Below, piece after piece: positions 50,402 through 59,462 of a stretch of DNA of 64,000 nt; the stretch's first letter is position 1; each line of letters begins with the position of its first letter. Below the pieces are notes generated by a model. It saw only the letters and a program-made list of their open reading frames with translations, was not told the DNA's origin and ran no database searches. Position numbers and translations under genes: made by a program. Location of the stretch: the NCBI RefSeq assembly GCF_014773265.1, contig NZ_JACWMY010000008.1, forward strand, positions 124,001-188,000, read 5' to 3'. The stretch comes from Mucilaginibacter pankratovii. Lineage in GTDB: Bacteria > Bacteroidota > Bacteroidia > Sphingobacteriales > Sphingobacteriaceae.

Positions 50402-51649
50402 TCACTTTTTAGGGCGGATAATTAACCGCAATGCCGGGTCGTTCGTCATCAAACTCAAGAACCAATTATAGGCGAGTTTAACCTTGTTCCCAAACCCAAC
50501 AATAGGGATGATATGAACAAATAACCAAACAAGCCAGGCAGGCAATCCTTTAAAAAACGCCTTTGGTAAATCAACTACAGCCTTATATTTCGAGATAATG
50601 GCCATACTCCCCTTGTTTTTATATTTGAAAGGTTTTAGCACCTGCCCGGAGTGTAATCGCTTAAGATTTGAGGCAAGGCAAAACCCTTGCTGAATTGCCA
50701 CTTGTGCAAGTTGGGGGTGCCCGTTTGGATAATCTGCATCCGTTGTTTGAAGGCATTGATCTCCAATTGCAAAAATGTTTTCTGCCCCCTTTACCTTATT
50801 AAATTCATCAACTATAATTCGGTTGCCCCGGCCTATACAATCGTTAGGAAGCCCCGGCACTTGCCGTGCAATAACACCTGATGTCCAAACCAGCGTTGCT
50901 GCCGGGATACATCCTCCATTGGAAAGATGAACATCTCCGTTAATATAACCCTTAACGGCAGTATTTAATTTTACCTGCACACCCAATTTGTCTAAAACCT
51001 TATAGGCCTCCGCCTGCGATTTTTTGCTCATAGGGCCAAGTAAAGCGTTCCCTGAGCTGATCAGATAAATATTGGCATCAGCCTCTTTAAGCTCCGGGTA
51101 ATCTTTATTAATAAGCGACTGAATCATCTCTGCCAACATGCCGGAAACTTCCACACCGGTTGGCCCACCTCCGGAAATCACAATGTTCTGCAGTCTGCAT
51201 TTATCCACCGGGTCATTTGTTCTTACGGCTTTCTCGGCATTCAACAATAAATGGTTACGGAGATGGATTGCATCGTCAATTGTTTTTAAGGGCAGAGCGT
51301 GCTTTTCTATACTTTCCAATCCAAAATAATTGGTCTCCGTCCCCATCGCGAGCACTAAAATATCATAACTCAGATCGCCATTCGATGTCTTAATTTTATT
51401 ATCTGATGCTACAACCTCCTTCAATTCACCGAGGTGAAAACGAAGGTTTTCTTTGTATTGAAACATTCTCCTAAACGGGTACGTTATATTCGACGCTTCG
51501 ATAAAAGCAGTAGACACCTGGTACAGCAGCGGTGGAAAAAGGTGATAATTATTCTTATCCACAAGTGTTACATTAAATATTGGGTTTCCGGCAAGATGCT
51601 TTGCCAGGTTCAGGCCCGCAAATCCCCCTCCGATGATTACTATTTTCAT
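50402..51649 (-). CDS. Type II NADH dehydrogenase-like FAD oxidoreductase
   Basis: 415 residues with an N-terminal FAD site VIIGGGFAGLNLAKHL (GxGxxG type, about 4-19), DKNNYHLFPPLLYQVSTAFIE typical of NDH-2, a second dinucleotide site IVISGGGPTGVEVSGMLAEM near 160-180, TLVWTSGV, and the FAD-closing NIFAIGDQC near 295. The hydrophobic C-terminus (LPAWLVWLFVHIIPIVGFGNKVKLAYNW) fits membrane association. It passes electrons from NADH to quinone without pumping protons. It is the last gene of a five-gene operon, 12 bp after TolC. Linking an NADH dehydrogenase to an efflux pump is unusual; it may help restore redox balance under the same stress. Confidence 0.88.
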   Translation of the reverse strand: MKIVIIGGGFAGLNLAKHLAGNPIFNVTLVDKNNYHLFPPLLYQVSTAFIEASNITYPFRRMFQYKENLRFHLGELKEVVASDNKIKTSNGDLSYDILVLAMGTETNYFGLESIEKHALPLKTIDDAIHLRNHLLLNAEKAVRTNDPVDKCRLQNIVISGGGPTGVEVSGMLAEMIQSLINKDYPELKEADANIYLISSGNALLGPMSKKSQAEAYKVLDKLGVQVKLNTAVKGYINGDVHLSNGGCIPAATLVWTSGVIARQVPGLPNDCIGRGNRIIVDEFNKVKGAENIFAIGDQCLQTTDADYPNGHPQLAQVAIQQGFCLASNLKRLHSGQVLKPFKYKNKGSMAIISKYKAVVDLPKAFFKGLPAWLVWLFVHIIPIVGFGNKVKLAYNWFLSLMTNDPALRLIIRPKK

Positions 51650-51661
51650 ATAATTCCCTTT

Positions 51662-52993
51662 TTATTCGCCTGTCAGGATTTTCAGATCTGAAACCGCGAT
51701 CAAATAAGACAACTGCGCGGCATACATATCGGCCTCGGATCTTGCCAGCATCGACTTTGTACTGAGCAGGTCGGTTTTTACATTAAGACCGGCAGCTTGT
51801 TTGCCTTCTTGTACTTTCAGTTCCTCTGTCTGGTAAAAAACAACCTTTCGTGTAACTGTAATGAGCGCCTGTGACTGATTGATTCTCCTGTAAGCCTTTT
51901 CGATATCATTATTTACCTGCTGCTGGGTATTAAGAAAGTTCTCTTCGGATTGCTTTAGCTGAAATTGTCTCTGTTTTACAATCTTTCTGTTTGAAAAAAT
52001 ATCCTGCAGGTTCCATTTCAAATTCACACCTATGTAGGGGTTGTTGGAGGGTAATACAGCACTTCCGAATACATAAGAGTACCCGCCAATTAAACCTATA
52101 TCAGGTATATTACTTTGCCTGGCTGCTTTTATTCCCAATAAAGCTTTTGATTTATTCAGGGTAGCTATTTGCAAGTCGGCATTTGAACCGGATGCTACGT
52201 TCTTATACTCTTCTAAACCATTTATCTGTTGAACAGTTGGCTCTATCCCGGCAAGCTTTAATGAACCCGTATTGATACCTGTAAGGTTGGTCAGATCACC
52301 AGTATAATCCTGTATTTGGATGTTTATCTTCAGGATGTTCTGTTCTGCGTCGGCAATATTAGCCTGCAACCCTGCTTTATCTGCCGTTATTGTTTTACCG
52401 GCTAATAATGCATTTTCAACATCAGTATATTTCGACTTAGCCAGCGCCAGCTTTGCCTCTGCTTCATCCAGTTGCTTTTGTAAGATCAGCGTTCCGTAAT
52501 AAAGCTTTACTATTGCCTGCTTTATTTGCAGCGACGTTTTGAATTTTTCCCTTTCGGTTAATGCCTCGTCCGTTTTGTCCACTTTTAATAATGTACCGAT
52601 TTTGGCCTGTTGGGTTATGGGCTGGTAAACCGATATCCCTGTGCTGTAGTTATTTTTTTGACCTACGTTAAAAGTTCTGTCGCTGTTGGGAAACAACTCA
52701 TTATTTGTTTCCCCAAGCGTGCCTTTAGGGATGGTGATCTCTCCCAAATTGAAAATATGCTGATAGTTCCCATTTAAGGTAGGCGTGGGATACCTCTTGA
52801 TCTCATCTTCTTGAGTCTTCGCCTGCTTTTCTTTAATTTCCCACTGTTTTATAGCTAATACGTGATTGTTCTTCAAGGCAGAATCTTGTAATTGTTTTAA
52901 TGTGTAAGATTCTATATTTTGAGCATGCAATGAGATACTGCGGCATAAGAGCATAAATATTGGCAGTAAAAGGCATTTTATAATTTTTTTCAT
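51662..52993 (-). CDS. TolC-family outer-membrane efflux channel
   Basis: 443 residues with a signal peptide (IIKCLLLPIFMLLCRSISLHAQ) and the duplicated TolC plan of long helices and barrel strands: YTLKQLQDSALKNNHVLAIKQWEI at the start, QQVNNDIEKAYRRINQSQ, and the closing YAAQLSYLIAVSDLKILTGE. It forms the trimeric outer-membrane channel of the RND pump whose gene ends 13 bp upstream. The type is the CusC/TolC-like Bacteroidota form. Part of the five-gene operon 57608-50402. Confidence 0.9.
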   Translation of the reverse strand: MKKIIKCLLLPIFMLLCRSISLHAQNIESYTLKQLQDSALKNNHVLAIKQWEIKEKQAKTQEDEIKRYPTPTLNGNYQHIFNLGEITIPKGTLGETNNELFPNSDRTFNVGQKNNYSTGISVYQPITQQAKIGTLLKVDKTDEALTEREKFKTSLQIKQAIVKLYYGTLILQKQLDEAEAKLALAKSKYTDVENALLAGKTITADKAGLQANIADAEQNILKINIQIQDYTGDLTNLTGINTGSLKLAGIEPTVQQINGLEEYKNVASGSNADLQIATLNKSKALLGIKAARQSNIPDIGLIGGYSYVFGSAVLPSNNPYIGVNLKWNLQDIFSNRKIVKQRQFQLKQSEENFLNTQQQVNNDIEKAYRRINQSQALITVTRKVVFYQTEELKVQEGKQAAGLNVKTDLLSTKSMLARSEADMYAAQLSYLIAVSDLKILTGE

Positions 52994-53006
52994 TTTGCGG
53001 TTGGCT

Positions 53007-56000
53007 TTAATTTTTTTCTAAATTGTTCTGTTTTGGCTTTATCCAGGCAATGTATAGTACAGGAACAGAGATTAGCGCCATAACCATGCTCCATACCACG
53101 CCAAATGCCAGTACACTTGCAAGAGGGGCCCACATCGCAGATCCGGATATGATCATTGGCAACACACCAATTGCAGCCGCCATGGCCGTAAGAAAGATGG
53201 GCCTTAAGCGCCTTTTCCCTGATTCTATAGCCGCTGCTTTTAAATCAAGCCCGTGTTTCATCAGTTCATGGGTATGATCTACCAGGATGATCGCATTACG
53301 TACCACAATTCCCGAGAGTGCTATCAAACCAATAAAAGAGGTGAAACTGAAGTAGTTACCGGTGAGATAGAGGCCCATGATTGCGCCAAACAAGCTTAAT
53401 GGTATCGTAAGCATTACTATCGCCGCCTCTTTCAGATCGCGGAATTGGAAAAGAAGGATAAAAAATATCAGCACAAGGCTCACAAGCAATGCAGTAATTA
53501 ATTGCCCCAGTGCTTCTTTTTTGTTAAAATCTTCGCCGCCATAATCAATGCGATATCCGTTGGGCAATTGTAGTTTAGCTATTTCAGGCTGTATAGCTGC
53601 CAATAGTTCTGACGGAAGTACCTCGTGTGTTGTTTCGCTTTGCACGGTAAGCGTTCTCACACCGTTTCGGTGCATGATACGGCCGGTTTGCCAGCGAGGT
53701 GTTAAATCTGCAATTTGCCTTAGCGGAACATCAGCGCCGGTAACAGGGGATCTCAAATAAATATTCTGGAGATCGTCAGTGGTCTGCCTGTTTTTTGCAT
53801 CCAATCTAAATACAACATTTACCGGATTATTGCCTTCATAAATGGTAGAAATAGCAGCGCCGCTAAACCCGGTGTATACTGATTGAGAGATACCGGTTGT
53901 AGTATAGCCCAGGCGGCTGGCTTCTTCTTTTAATTTTATTCCAATTCCATAATAATCTTCTGCAAAGTCGCTTCTTACAAAACGACTGCCTTTCGCTTTT
54001 TTTATAATATCACTTACCTGTATTCCAATAGATTTCAAATGATCGATATCCTCGCCGATAATTCTAACCTCTACCGGCGCTTTGAGCGTTGAACCCTGTT
54101 GCATTAATTTAACGTAGGTTGTTCCCTCTGGTATTAATTTATCTACTTTGCTGCTTAATTCCTCGGCGAGTTCGTCAGTAGTCTGTTCTGTGGTTGTATT
54201 AATCAGTATCTGTGCATAATTATTTGTGGGGAATTCCGGCGAGAAATTATAATAGAACCTTGGAGAGGCAGTACCCGAAAATGTTGCATAAGACACTACT
54301 CTTTTGTCATTTTTCAACAATGCTTCCGCCCTTAAAATCGCCTCCTGGGTCTTTTCTATTTTTGTACCGGTAGGCATCCATAATTCTACAACAAACTGGC
54401 TCCTTTCTGCCGCCGGGAAGAATTGTTGTCTTATTCCCTTTGCAAACAGTATCAATGCAAATACAATAGGTACTAAACTGCTTATGATAGTTATCTTTGG
54501 ATGATTGACGCACCAATCTAAAAGCTTGTTATACCCATTCTGCATTAAATCCAGCAATGATTTTCTTTGTTTCTTTTTGGTTGCTTCTTCTTCGGGAGCA
54601 TCGCTTTTTTGGTGTAACCCTTTTTTGATAAAGGTGTAACAAAGCATAGGGGTTAATACCATTGCTACTATAAATGATGATGCAAGGGCTACTGCCACGG
54701 TTATAGGCAATGCATAAATAAATTCACCCGTAGTTCCCCGTAACAAAATCATCGGCATAAATGAAGCGATGATAGTAACAGTTGCGGCAAGTACCGGTAC
54801 TACTAAATCATTGGCACTCCTCCATGCGGCGGTGGCCCTGTCAACACCTTCGTCCAGCAGTTCAACATAATTATCGGCAATTACAATAGCATCATCCACT
54901 ACCATCCCTAAAACGAGTATCAGCGCAGCCAGGGAAACCTGGTGCAATTCAATCCCCAATGCATGCATTATGGCAAAGGTTACCGCAACGGTCATCGGGA
55001 TTGCCATAGCTGCAACGGTAGCTATACGTAGGGGCAAAAGCAATACAACCACCACGATCACGGATACGATGGCCAAAAAGAATTCATGGATGAAATGCGA
55101 TATGTTTTCGTCAACCACCTGGGGCTGATTAACAACAGTGGTGATTTTGATATCGGATGGGATTACCTTTCTGGCTTCTTCAATCTTGCCGGTTATTTCT
55201 TTACCAAATTTCACGATGTTATTACCTTCCTGCATCTGAACCGAGAGGATCACGGCTTTATTGCCATCAACTGTAATAATGGTCTCCGGATCAGCGTAAT
55301 CCCGGGTTAAGGTGGCTACATCTCCCAGTTTTGCTACAGAACCCGATTGGGATGTGCCAACTATTTGATTGGCCAGGTCGGTTTCGGTATTATAGTAGCC
55401 ATTTGTATAAAGCGGCGTTTTGTTGCTGCTTGTTTTAACCTCGCCGGTTGGATTAATGTTGTTTTGAGATTGGAGGAGCTTTACCACCTGTTGGGCGTTA
55501 ACACCATATTGCGACATTTTCTCTGTGTTTGACGACACCACAATTTCCTCTTGCTGCTCGCCTATCCGCTTTATTTTTGAAGCAGCGGGTATAGTGCGCA
55601 AATAATCTTCCAATCTTTGGGCATAATGTTTTAATTCTTCGTAGCTGGCGCTCTTGCTTTCCAGCCCGATCACCAGGGCTTCGGTATCGCCGAAATCCGA
55701 GTTTACAACAGGCCCTTTAACACCGTCCGGTAAATCAATTTGCTTGGAAACTAAAAGCTGGTGGCGAAGCTTACTCCAAAATATGTCGGGTTGTTTTACA
55801 CGCTCGGTAAGCTCTACGTTTACTACCACAATGCCATCTCTTGTAGTAGAGTATGTTTTTGATTTATCTACCTCTTCATACTGAAAAAGATATTGTTCCA
55901 GTTTTTTTGTAACCTGGTCTTCCACCTGTGCGGAGTTAGCTCCCGGGAAAGATGCAATTACTAAGCCCTGGCGGATGGTAATTTTAGGATCCTCCCTGCG

Positions 56001-56099
56001 TGGCATATTCAATAGGGAATTTACACCAACCGCAAAAAGCAATAGCAATACCGATAATGTGACTTGCTTATACTTAAGCGATGCTTTTATAATATTCAT
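53007..56099 (-). CDS. RND efflux pump inner-membrane subunit (AcrB/HAE1 type)
   Basis: 1030 residues, full length. Two six-helix halves with large periplasmic loops. Start SLKYKQVTLSVLLLLFAVGVNSLLNMPRREDPKI, TM4 proton-relay Asp pair in LGMVVDDAIVIADNYVELL, second half QLITALLVSLVLIFFILLFQF and LSGIVVRNAIILVDHTHEL. The first half keeps the two Asp needed for proton coupling. The sequence pattern (IRQGLVIASFPGANSAQVEDQV) is of the multidrug HAE1 type, not the heavy-metal HME type. It works with the adaptor gene 7 bp upstream and the TolC gene 13 bp downstream. Substrate is unknown. Confidence 0.92.
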   Translation of the reverse strand: MNIIKASLKYKQVTLSVLLLLFAVGVNSLLNMPRREDPKITIRQGLVIASFPGANSAQVEDQVTKKLEQYLFQYEEVDKSKTYSTTRDGIVVVNVELTERVKQPDIFWSKLRHQLLVSKQIDLPDGVKGPVVNSDFGDTEALVIGLESKSASYEELKHYAQRLEDYLRTIPAASKIKRIGEQQEEIVVSSNTEKMSQYGVNAQQVVKLLQSQNNINPTGEVKTSSNKTPLYTNGYYNTETDLANQIVGTSQSGSVAKLGDVATLTRDYADPETIITVDGNKAVILSVQMQEGNNIVKFGKEITGKIEEARKVIPSDIKITTVVNQPQVVDENISHFIHEFFLAIVSVIVVVVLLLPLRIATVAAMAIPMTVAVTFAIMHALGIELHQVSLAALILVLGMVVDDAIVIADNYVELLDEGVDRATAAWRSANDLVVPVLAATVTIIASFMPMILLRGTTGEFIYALPITVAVALASSFIVAMVLTPMLCYTFIKKGLHQKSDAPEEEATKKKQRKSLLDLMQNGYNKLLDWCVNHPKITIISSLVPIVFALILFAKGIRQQFFPAAERSQFVVELWMPTGTKIEKTQEAILRAEALLKNDKRVVSYATFSGTASPRFYYNFSPEFPTNNYAQILINTTTEQTTDELAEELSSKVDKLIPEGTTYVKLMQQGSTLKAPVEVRIIGEDIDHLKSIGIQVSDIIKKAKGSRFVRSDFAEDYYGIGIKLKEEASRLGYTTTGISQSVYTGFSGAAISTIYEGNNPVNVVFRLDAKNRQTTDDLQNIYLRSPVTGADVPLRQIADLTPRWQTGRIMHRNGVRTLTVQSETTHEVLPSELLAAIQPEIAKLQLPNGYRIDYGGEDFNKKEALGQLITALLVSLVLIFFILLFQFRDLKEAAIVMLTIPLSLFGAIMGLYLTGNYFSFTSFIGLIALSGIVVRNAIILVDHTHELMKHGLDLKAAAIESGKRRLRPIFLTAMAAAIGVLPMIISGSAMWAPLASVLAFGVVWSMVMALISVPVLYIAWIKPKQNNLEKN

Positions 56100-56106
56100 T
56101 TCAGTT

Positions 56107-57165
56107 TTATTTATTGGTTATAGAAATTGATGAACCGTCAGACAGTCTTTTCTGGCCGCTGGTAACCACCACTTCGCCGTTAATAAGCCCCGAAATAATT
56201 TCAATTTTGTTATTAAACATATTCCCCAGGCTGATTCTGCGCTTAAATACCTTGTTCTGCGTTTTATCCAGCACAAAAACGTAGCTCTGATTTGCCAGAT
56301 CCTGTTGAACGCATTCTGCCGGTAATAATATCATCTGCTTTTTTTCTGTGGTAGCAATCTTTGCCTCGGCAATCATTCCTGGCCGGATAAGCGATGCCGG
56401 GTTATCCAGTTCAATTTTAATGGTGAAAGCCCTGGATGTAGCATCTGCTGCCGAGCCAACTTCAATTACTTTACCTGTGAATACCTTATCAAGTGAGGAA
56501 ATATTAATCTTGCTTATTTGCCCAATCTTTACTTCATGCAGTTCCGACTCCGGAACGTAGGCCAGCACTTTTACCTTTCTGATATCTGCTATAACAAACA
56601 ACGGGGTACCAACACCCACAATCTCGCCTATCTCTGTTTGTTTTTTGAGCAATACACCGCTAATTGGCGAATACAACCTCGTATCCGACAGATTTTTTTG
56701 CTGTAACCGTTGTTGAAGTTTTGCCTGCTGTAAATTGAACCCTACTTTGGAAAAGTCACTTTCACTTAAACTGCCTCTGTCATGCAATATGTTTAAGCGG
56801 TTAAACTCGTCGGTAGCGGTGCTAACCTGTACATCGGCTGTTCCCTTGGCAATGGAATAATTGGTTGGATCCAGGCTGGCGATCATTTGCCCTTTTGTAA
56901 TATTTTCCCCTTCTTTATTGGAAATGTAGTTGATTTTGCCACCCACCATAAAACTAAGCCTAACGGTGGTGTTACCTTCTATATTCCCGCTTACAGATAC
57001 TTCTTTAGCGATGGTATCAGGATGAACCACTTCCGTTTCTACTGCTGTACTTAAAGGCGCGTTCTGGGTGGCATGCTTGTCTTTAGTTTTACAACTAAAA
57101 AGTAAAAACAGCGGCAAAAAAGCCGGGAAAATCAGGGTTTGTATAAGTTTTTTATTTTGTCTCAT
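56107..57165 (-). CDS. RND efflux periplasmic adaptor (membrane fusion) lipoprotein
   Basis: 352 residues with lipobox FLLFSC (Cys25). The lipoyl/barrel-sandwich half is seen at VRLSFMVGGKINYISNKEGENITKGQMIASLDPTNY, the hairpin helices around 105-160, the second lipoyl half at TRLYSPISGVLLKKQTEIGEIVGVGTPLFVIADI, and the beta-barrel and proximal domains after that. It links the RND pump to TolC across the periplasm. It starts 14 bp after the stop of the small upstream gene, so all five genes share one transcript. Confidence 0.9.
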   Translation of the reverse strand: MRQNKKLIQTLIFPAFLPLFLLFSCKTKDKHATQNAPLSTAVETEVVHPDTIAKEVSVSGNIEGNTTVRLSFMVGGKINYISNKEGENITKGQMIASLDPTNYSIAKGTADVQVSTATDEFNRLNILHDRGSLSESDFSKVGFNLQQAKLQQRLQQKNLSDTRLYSPISGVLLKKQTEIGEIVGVGTPLFVIADIRKVKVLAYVPESELHEVKIGQISKINISSLDKVFTGKVIEVGSAADATSRAFTIKIELDNPASLIRPGMIAEAKIATTEKKQMILLPAECVQQDLANQSYVFVLDKTQNKVFKRRISLGNMFNNKIEIISGLINGEVVVTSGQKRLSDGSSISITNK

Positions 57166-57179
57166 GTTACTCTATTTTA

Positions 57180-57608
57180 TTATTCTGTGAAAAATTGTTC
57201 TTGTATTTGTACTTCGTTTATGTCAAAAAAAAACAGGATGCTTTTTATTTTCTCAATAAATTCTTCATTGCCTGAAAGGATAAAATCCAAGCGTTGCATG
57301 GTGTTGGCGTTTAAGACAGCTTCTATTTCCTCGTTTGGAGATAAAGTTGTCGCTTGGATGTCTTTTGAGGTATAGCTTACATATAGTTGGGTAAGAAAAC
57401 GCCTCTCAAGTATTTGCAATTCTTTTCGGAATACATATTGCTCGTTCACAGAGAAATAGAGTAGAGAGACCTGCTGATATTCCTCGTCAGTCAGTTTTAA
57501 TTTTATCGTCGGAAAAACGGACGCAATCCCAAGATCATCTGTTATATATATATAATGAACACCCATTCCTTTAACATCCTTATGCATTAATAAAAATTTA
57601 TAATGCAA
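57180..57608 (-). CDS. Small NAD-binding-like protein (ferredoxin-NADP reductase C-domain type)
   Basis: 142 residues. The order of elements follows the NAD-binding half of FNR-type reductases: a start strand YIYITDDLGIASVFPTIKLKL where the usual GGTGITP turn is lost, VSLLYFSVNEQYVFRKELQIL (usual LLYG-R---I-F--EL), TQLYVSYTS, and the end LDFILSGNEEFIEKIKSILFFFDINEVQIQEQFF (usual YLCGP--M---V---L---G-----I--E-F). The Gly-rich turn and the Cys of CGP are missing, so catalysis is doubtful. There is no FAD domain. It is the first gene of the efflux operon, which ends with an NADH dehydrogenase gene. It may sense redox state or be a degenerate partner. Confidence 0.5.
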   Translation of the reverse strand: MHYKFLLMHKDVKGMGVHYIYITDDLGIASVFPTIKLKLTDEEYQQVSLLYFSVNEQYVFRKELQILERRFLTQLYVSYTSKDIQATTLSPNEEIEAVLNANTMQRLDFILSGNEEFIEKIKSILFFFDINEVQIQEQFFTE

Positions 57609-57633
57609 AGGAAGGCAAGAAGAATGAGGCTGC

Positions 57634-57651
57634 TTTTAAGATATCTTAAAA
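57634..57651. promoter_or_regulatory. 18-bp perfect palindrome upstream of the efflux operon
   Basis: TTTTAAGATATCTTAAAA is its own inverse complement and lies 26 bp upstream of the first efflux-operon start codon (57608), where an operator would sit. A related site occurs at 50301-50318. The TetR-family gene at 47.5-48.2 kb or the AraC-family gene at 58.5 kb could be the binder. Confidence 0.5.
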
Positions 57652-57669
57652 AATGAAAAAGTATCTAAA

Positions 57670-57852
57670 TCAATATTCGAACCTCGCAACATGCCTTAAA
57701 TCACCTTGATTCGATCCTGTTTTGTCGCGATAGTAGTAACCTATCGGCTTATACCTCCTGGCCACAGTAATCAGGCCCCAATTCCCCTCGTCGATGAGAT
57801 CACCAGGACCGGGTCCGATGGTAATGTTTTTTGATATAACTAATGATTTCAT
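57670..57852 (-). pseudogene. Deleted scrap of an RpoD-like sigma factor
   Basis: The frame begins MKSLVISKNIT, which matches the start of the sigma factor at 49.6 kb (MKQLVISKSIT), then jumps to GDLIDEGNWGLITVARRYK, which matches its region 2 block (GDLINEGNIGLITAAKRYD). About 65 residues between them are missing and the rest of the protein is gone. So an internal deletion and loss of the 3' end left a 60-codon frame. It could still be made as a short peptide, but a function is unlikely. Confidence 0.7.
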
Positions 57853-58289
57853 TTTTTTCCGTTTTAATATGAAATGGTATATGCAGGGTATTTATTTGTT
57901 TTTTCGGTAACCATTAGGCCTCGCTCCTTTTTTAAATCGTCCGCTTCACGAACAAATTTCCGGGATAAAAGCGCACCAGCGCTTTCATTTTCAAACGAAT
58001 TGATATGAAAAACAAAGTATCCGGTTGAACCCCTGAGAGCGATCGCCTGGCCAAATGAATACTTTTTCCGGCGGGTTTGTAAGATGGCTTTGATTTAAAG
58101 ACAGAGATGGCAGGGGAGCGACGCAGTCTGAATCGGTTTGTTCCAGCAGCCAAATGGTATAATAAAAACCGGAGCAGCGACCTGCCCGCATTAACGATGT
58201 TCTGCAACCAAACCTTAAAGGGGGGTAGGGCCCCAAACAGGCAAAACTGCTATGGGCCAGGCAATGTGAACTGTAACCCACAAAATCTG
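57853..58289. other. Gap without genes
   Basis: The stretch between the sigma scrap and the AraC gene shows only overlapping short frames on both strands with no protein-like character. Upstream sequence of the sigma scrap and control elements of the AraC gene are the only content I can support. Confidence 0.4.
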
Positions 58290-58324
58290 TGAAATATCAA
58301 TACTTATATTGAAATATCAATACT
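58290..58324. repeat. Two direct copies of TGAAATATCAATACT, 20-bp period
   Basis: The 15-mer occurs at 58290-58304 and 58310-58324, so the starts are 20 bp apart, about two helix turns. It lies 137 bp upstream of the AraC-family gene. AraC proteins bind direct repeats with about two-turn spacing, so self-control is possible. Confidence 0.5.
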
Positions 58325-58409
58325 GTTTCCCCCAAATACTCTAATTAACTAATTGATTATCATATACTTAATAAATCGGCACGATATTTCAATGGGGTTA
58401 TGCAATTAA

Positions 58410-58433
58410 AAGGTGCTGGCGATAAAGCACCTT
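58410..58433 (+). terminator. Hairpin upstream of the AraC gene
   Basis: An 8-bp perfect stem (AAGGTGCT 58410-58417 with AGCACCTT 58426-58433), followed by ACTCTTTT. It could end leftover transcription or act as an attenuator in the leader of the AraC gene, which starts 27 bp later. Confidence 0.4.
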
Positions 58434-58460
58434 ACTCTTTTCATCATTGATCTTTAGCGC

Positions 58461-59426
58461 ATGAGCATGACCTTTACTAATAACGATATTGATAGCGGCC
58501 TGGGGTTAATTCAAAAATACCGGGATGCTTTTGATAAATACCAAAATGATGGCATTATTGAGATGGATAAGAGGGTGAAGTATCGGTTTGATTTTCAGAT
58601 ATATCGCATGGAAGATATTCTTCCAATTGTTAGCAGAGTAATACCCCCGATGCGGCAGTCTACCTATTCCATTGCCTTAATAAAAAAAGGGGCGGGGGAA
58701 CAATCCATAGGACAATTTACTTTTCCAATTACGGATAACAGCCTATTTGTAGTGCCAAGATATGTAATACACTCCAGCAAATATACATCAACCGATTGCT
58801 CGGGATATTTACTAATGTTTGATATTGACTTTTTTTTAAACTCCTCCTTTATCAAAGATCGGATCGGCAGAAACAGGGTATTAAAAAATCCTCCCCAGCC
58901 TTATCTGCACATTGATGAACAAAAAGCCCGGGCCCTTGCAAAGATCTTTGAATGTATAATTGAAGAATTTACTTCGGGCGATGAAGCAAACCGGGAAATG
59001 ATCGCCATAAAAATTCTTGAATTGCTGATCAACTTTGACCGGTTTTTAATAAAGGCTGAACTGTCAGTTAAAACGGTCAACTTTCACCCGGTGATCGAAA
59101 AATTCAACGAACTCCTTGAACGTAACTTCGATAAATATAAAAGCGTTCAATATTATGCTGATGCATTAAGTATTCATCCTAACCATCTTAATTTTCTGTT
59201 AAAAAAGTATAACGGAACGAATGCAAAACAGAGTATAAACAACAAAATCATAGTAGAATCAAAATATCTCCTATCAGATCAAAAACTCATCATCAAAGAG
59301 ATCGCTTATAAATTGGGATTTGAGGACCCCAATAATTTTTCAACATTTTTTCAAAAACATGCCGGCATCTGCCCGGTAGCTTTCAGGAATTCATTAAATA
59401 AAAGAATGACAGGCACTTTTGGTTAA
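58461..59426 (+). CDS. AraC-family transcriptional regulator
   Basis: 321 residues. The C-terminal third holds the two helix-turn-helix motifs of AraC proteins (SVQYYADALSIHPNHLNFLLKKYNG, then IIKEIAYKLGFEDPNNFSTFFQKHAGICPVAFR, about 225-310). The N-terminal half is a cupin-like sensing domain (TYSIALIKKGAGEQSIGQFTFPI, LFVVPRYVIHSSK). A second ATG two codons in is possible. It stands alone on the plus strand, facing the kinase/regulator pair from the other side, with direct repeats upstream. Targets are unknown; the efflux operon and the two-component pair are candidates by position. Confidence 0.88.
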   Translation: MSMTFTNNDIDSGLGLIQKYRDAFDKYQNDGIIEMDKRVKYRFDFQIYRMEDILPIVSRVIPPMRQSTYSIALIKKGAGEQSIGQFTFPITDNSLFVVPRYVIHSSKYTSTDCSGYLLMFDIDFFLNSSFIKDRIGRNRVLKNPPQPYLHIDEQKARALAKIFECIIEEFTSGDEANREMIAIKILELLINFDRFLIKAELSVKTVNFHPVIEKFNELLERNFDKYKSVQYYADALSIHPNHLNFLLKKYNGTNAKQSINNKIIVESKYLLSDQKLIIKEIAYKLGFEDPNNFSTFFQKHAGICPVAFRNSLNKRMTGTFG

Positions 59427-59462
59427 GTGGTATAACATGCTTTAAACTGTTTTAGAACATTT

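Noticed and set aside
57991..58281. 96-codon minus-strand frame upstream of the AraC gene
   Set aside because: Low-complexity, Cys/Pro/Ser-rich translation without homology, overlapped by frames on both strands; it covers the AraC control region.
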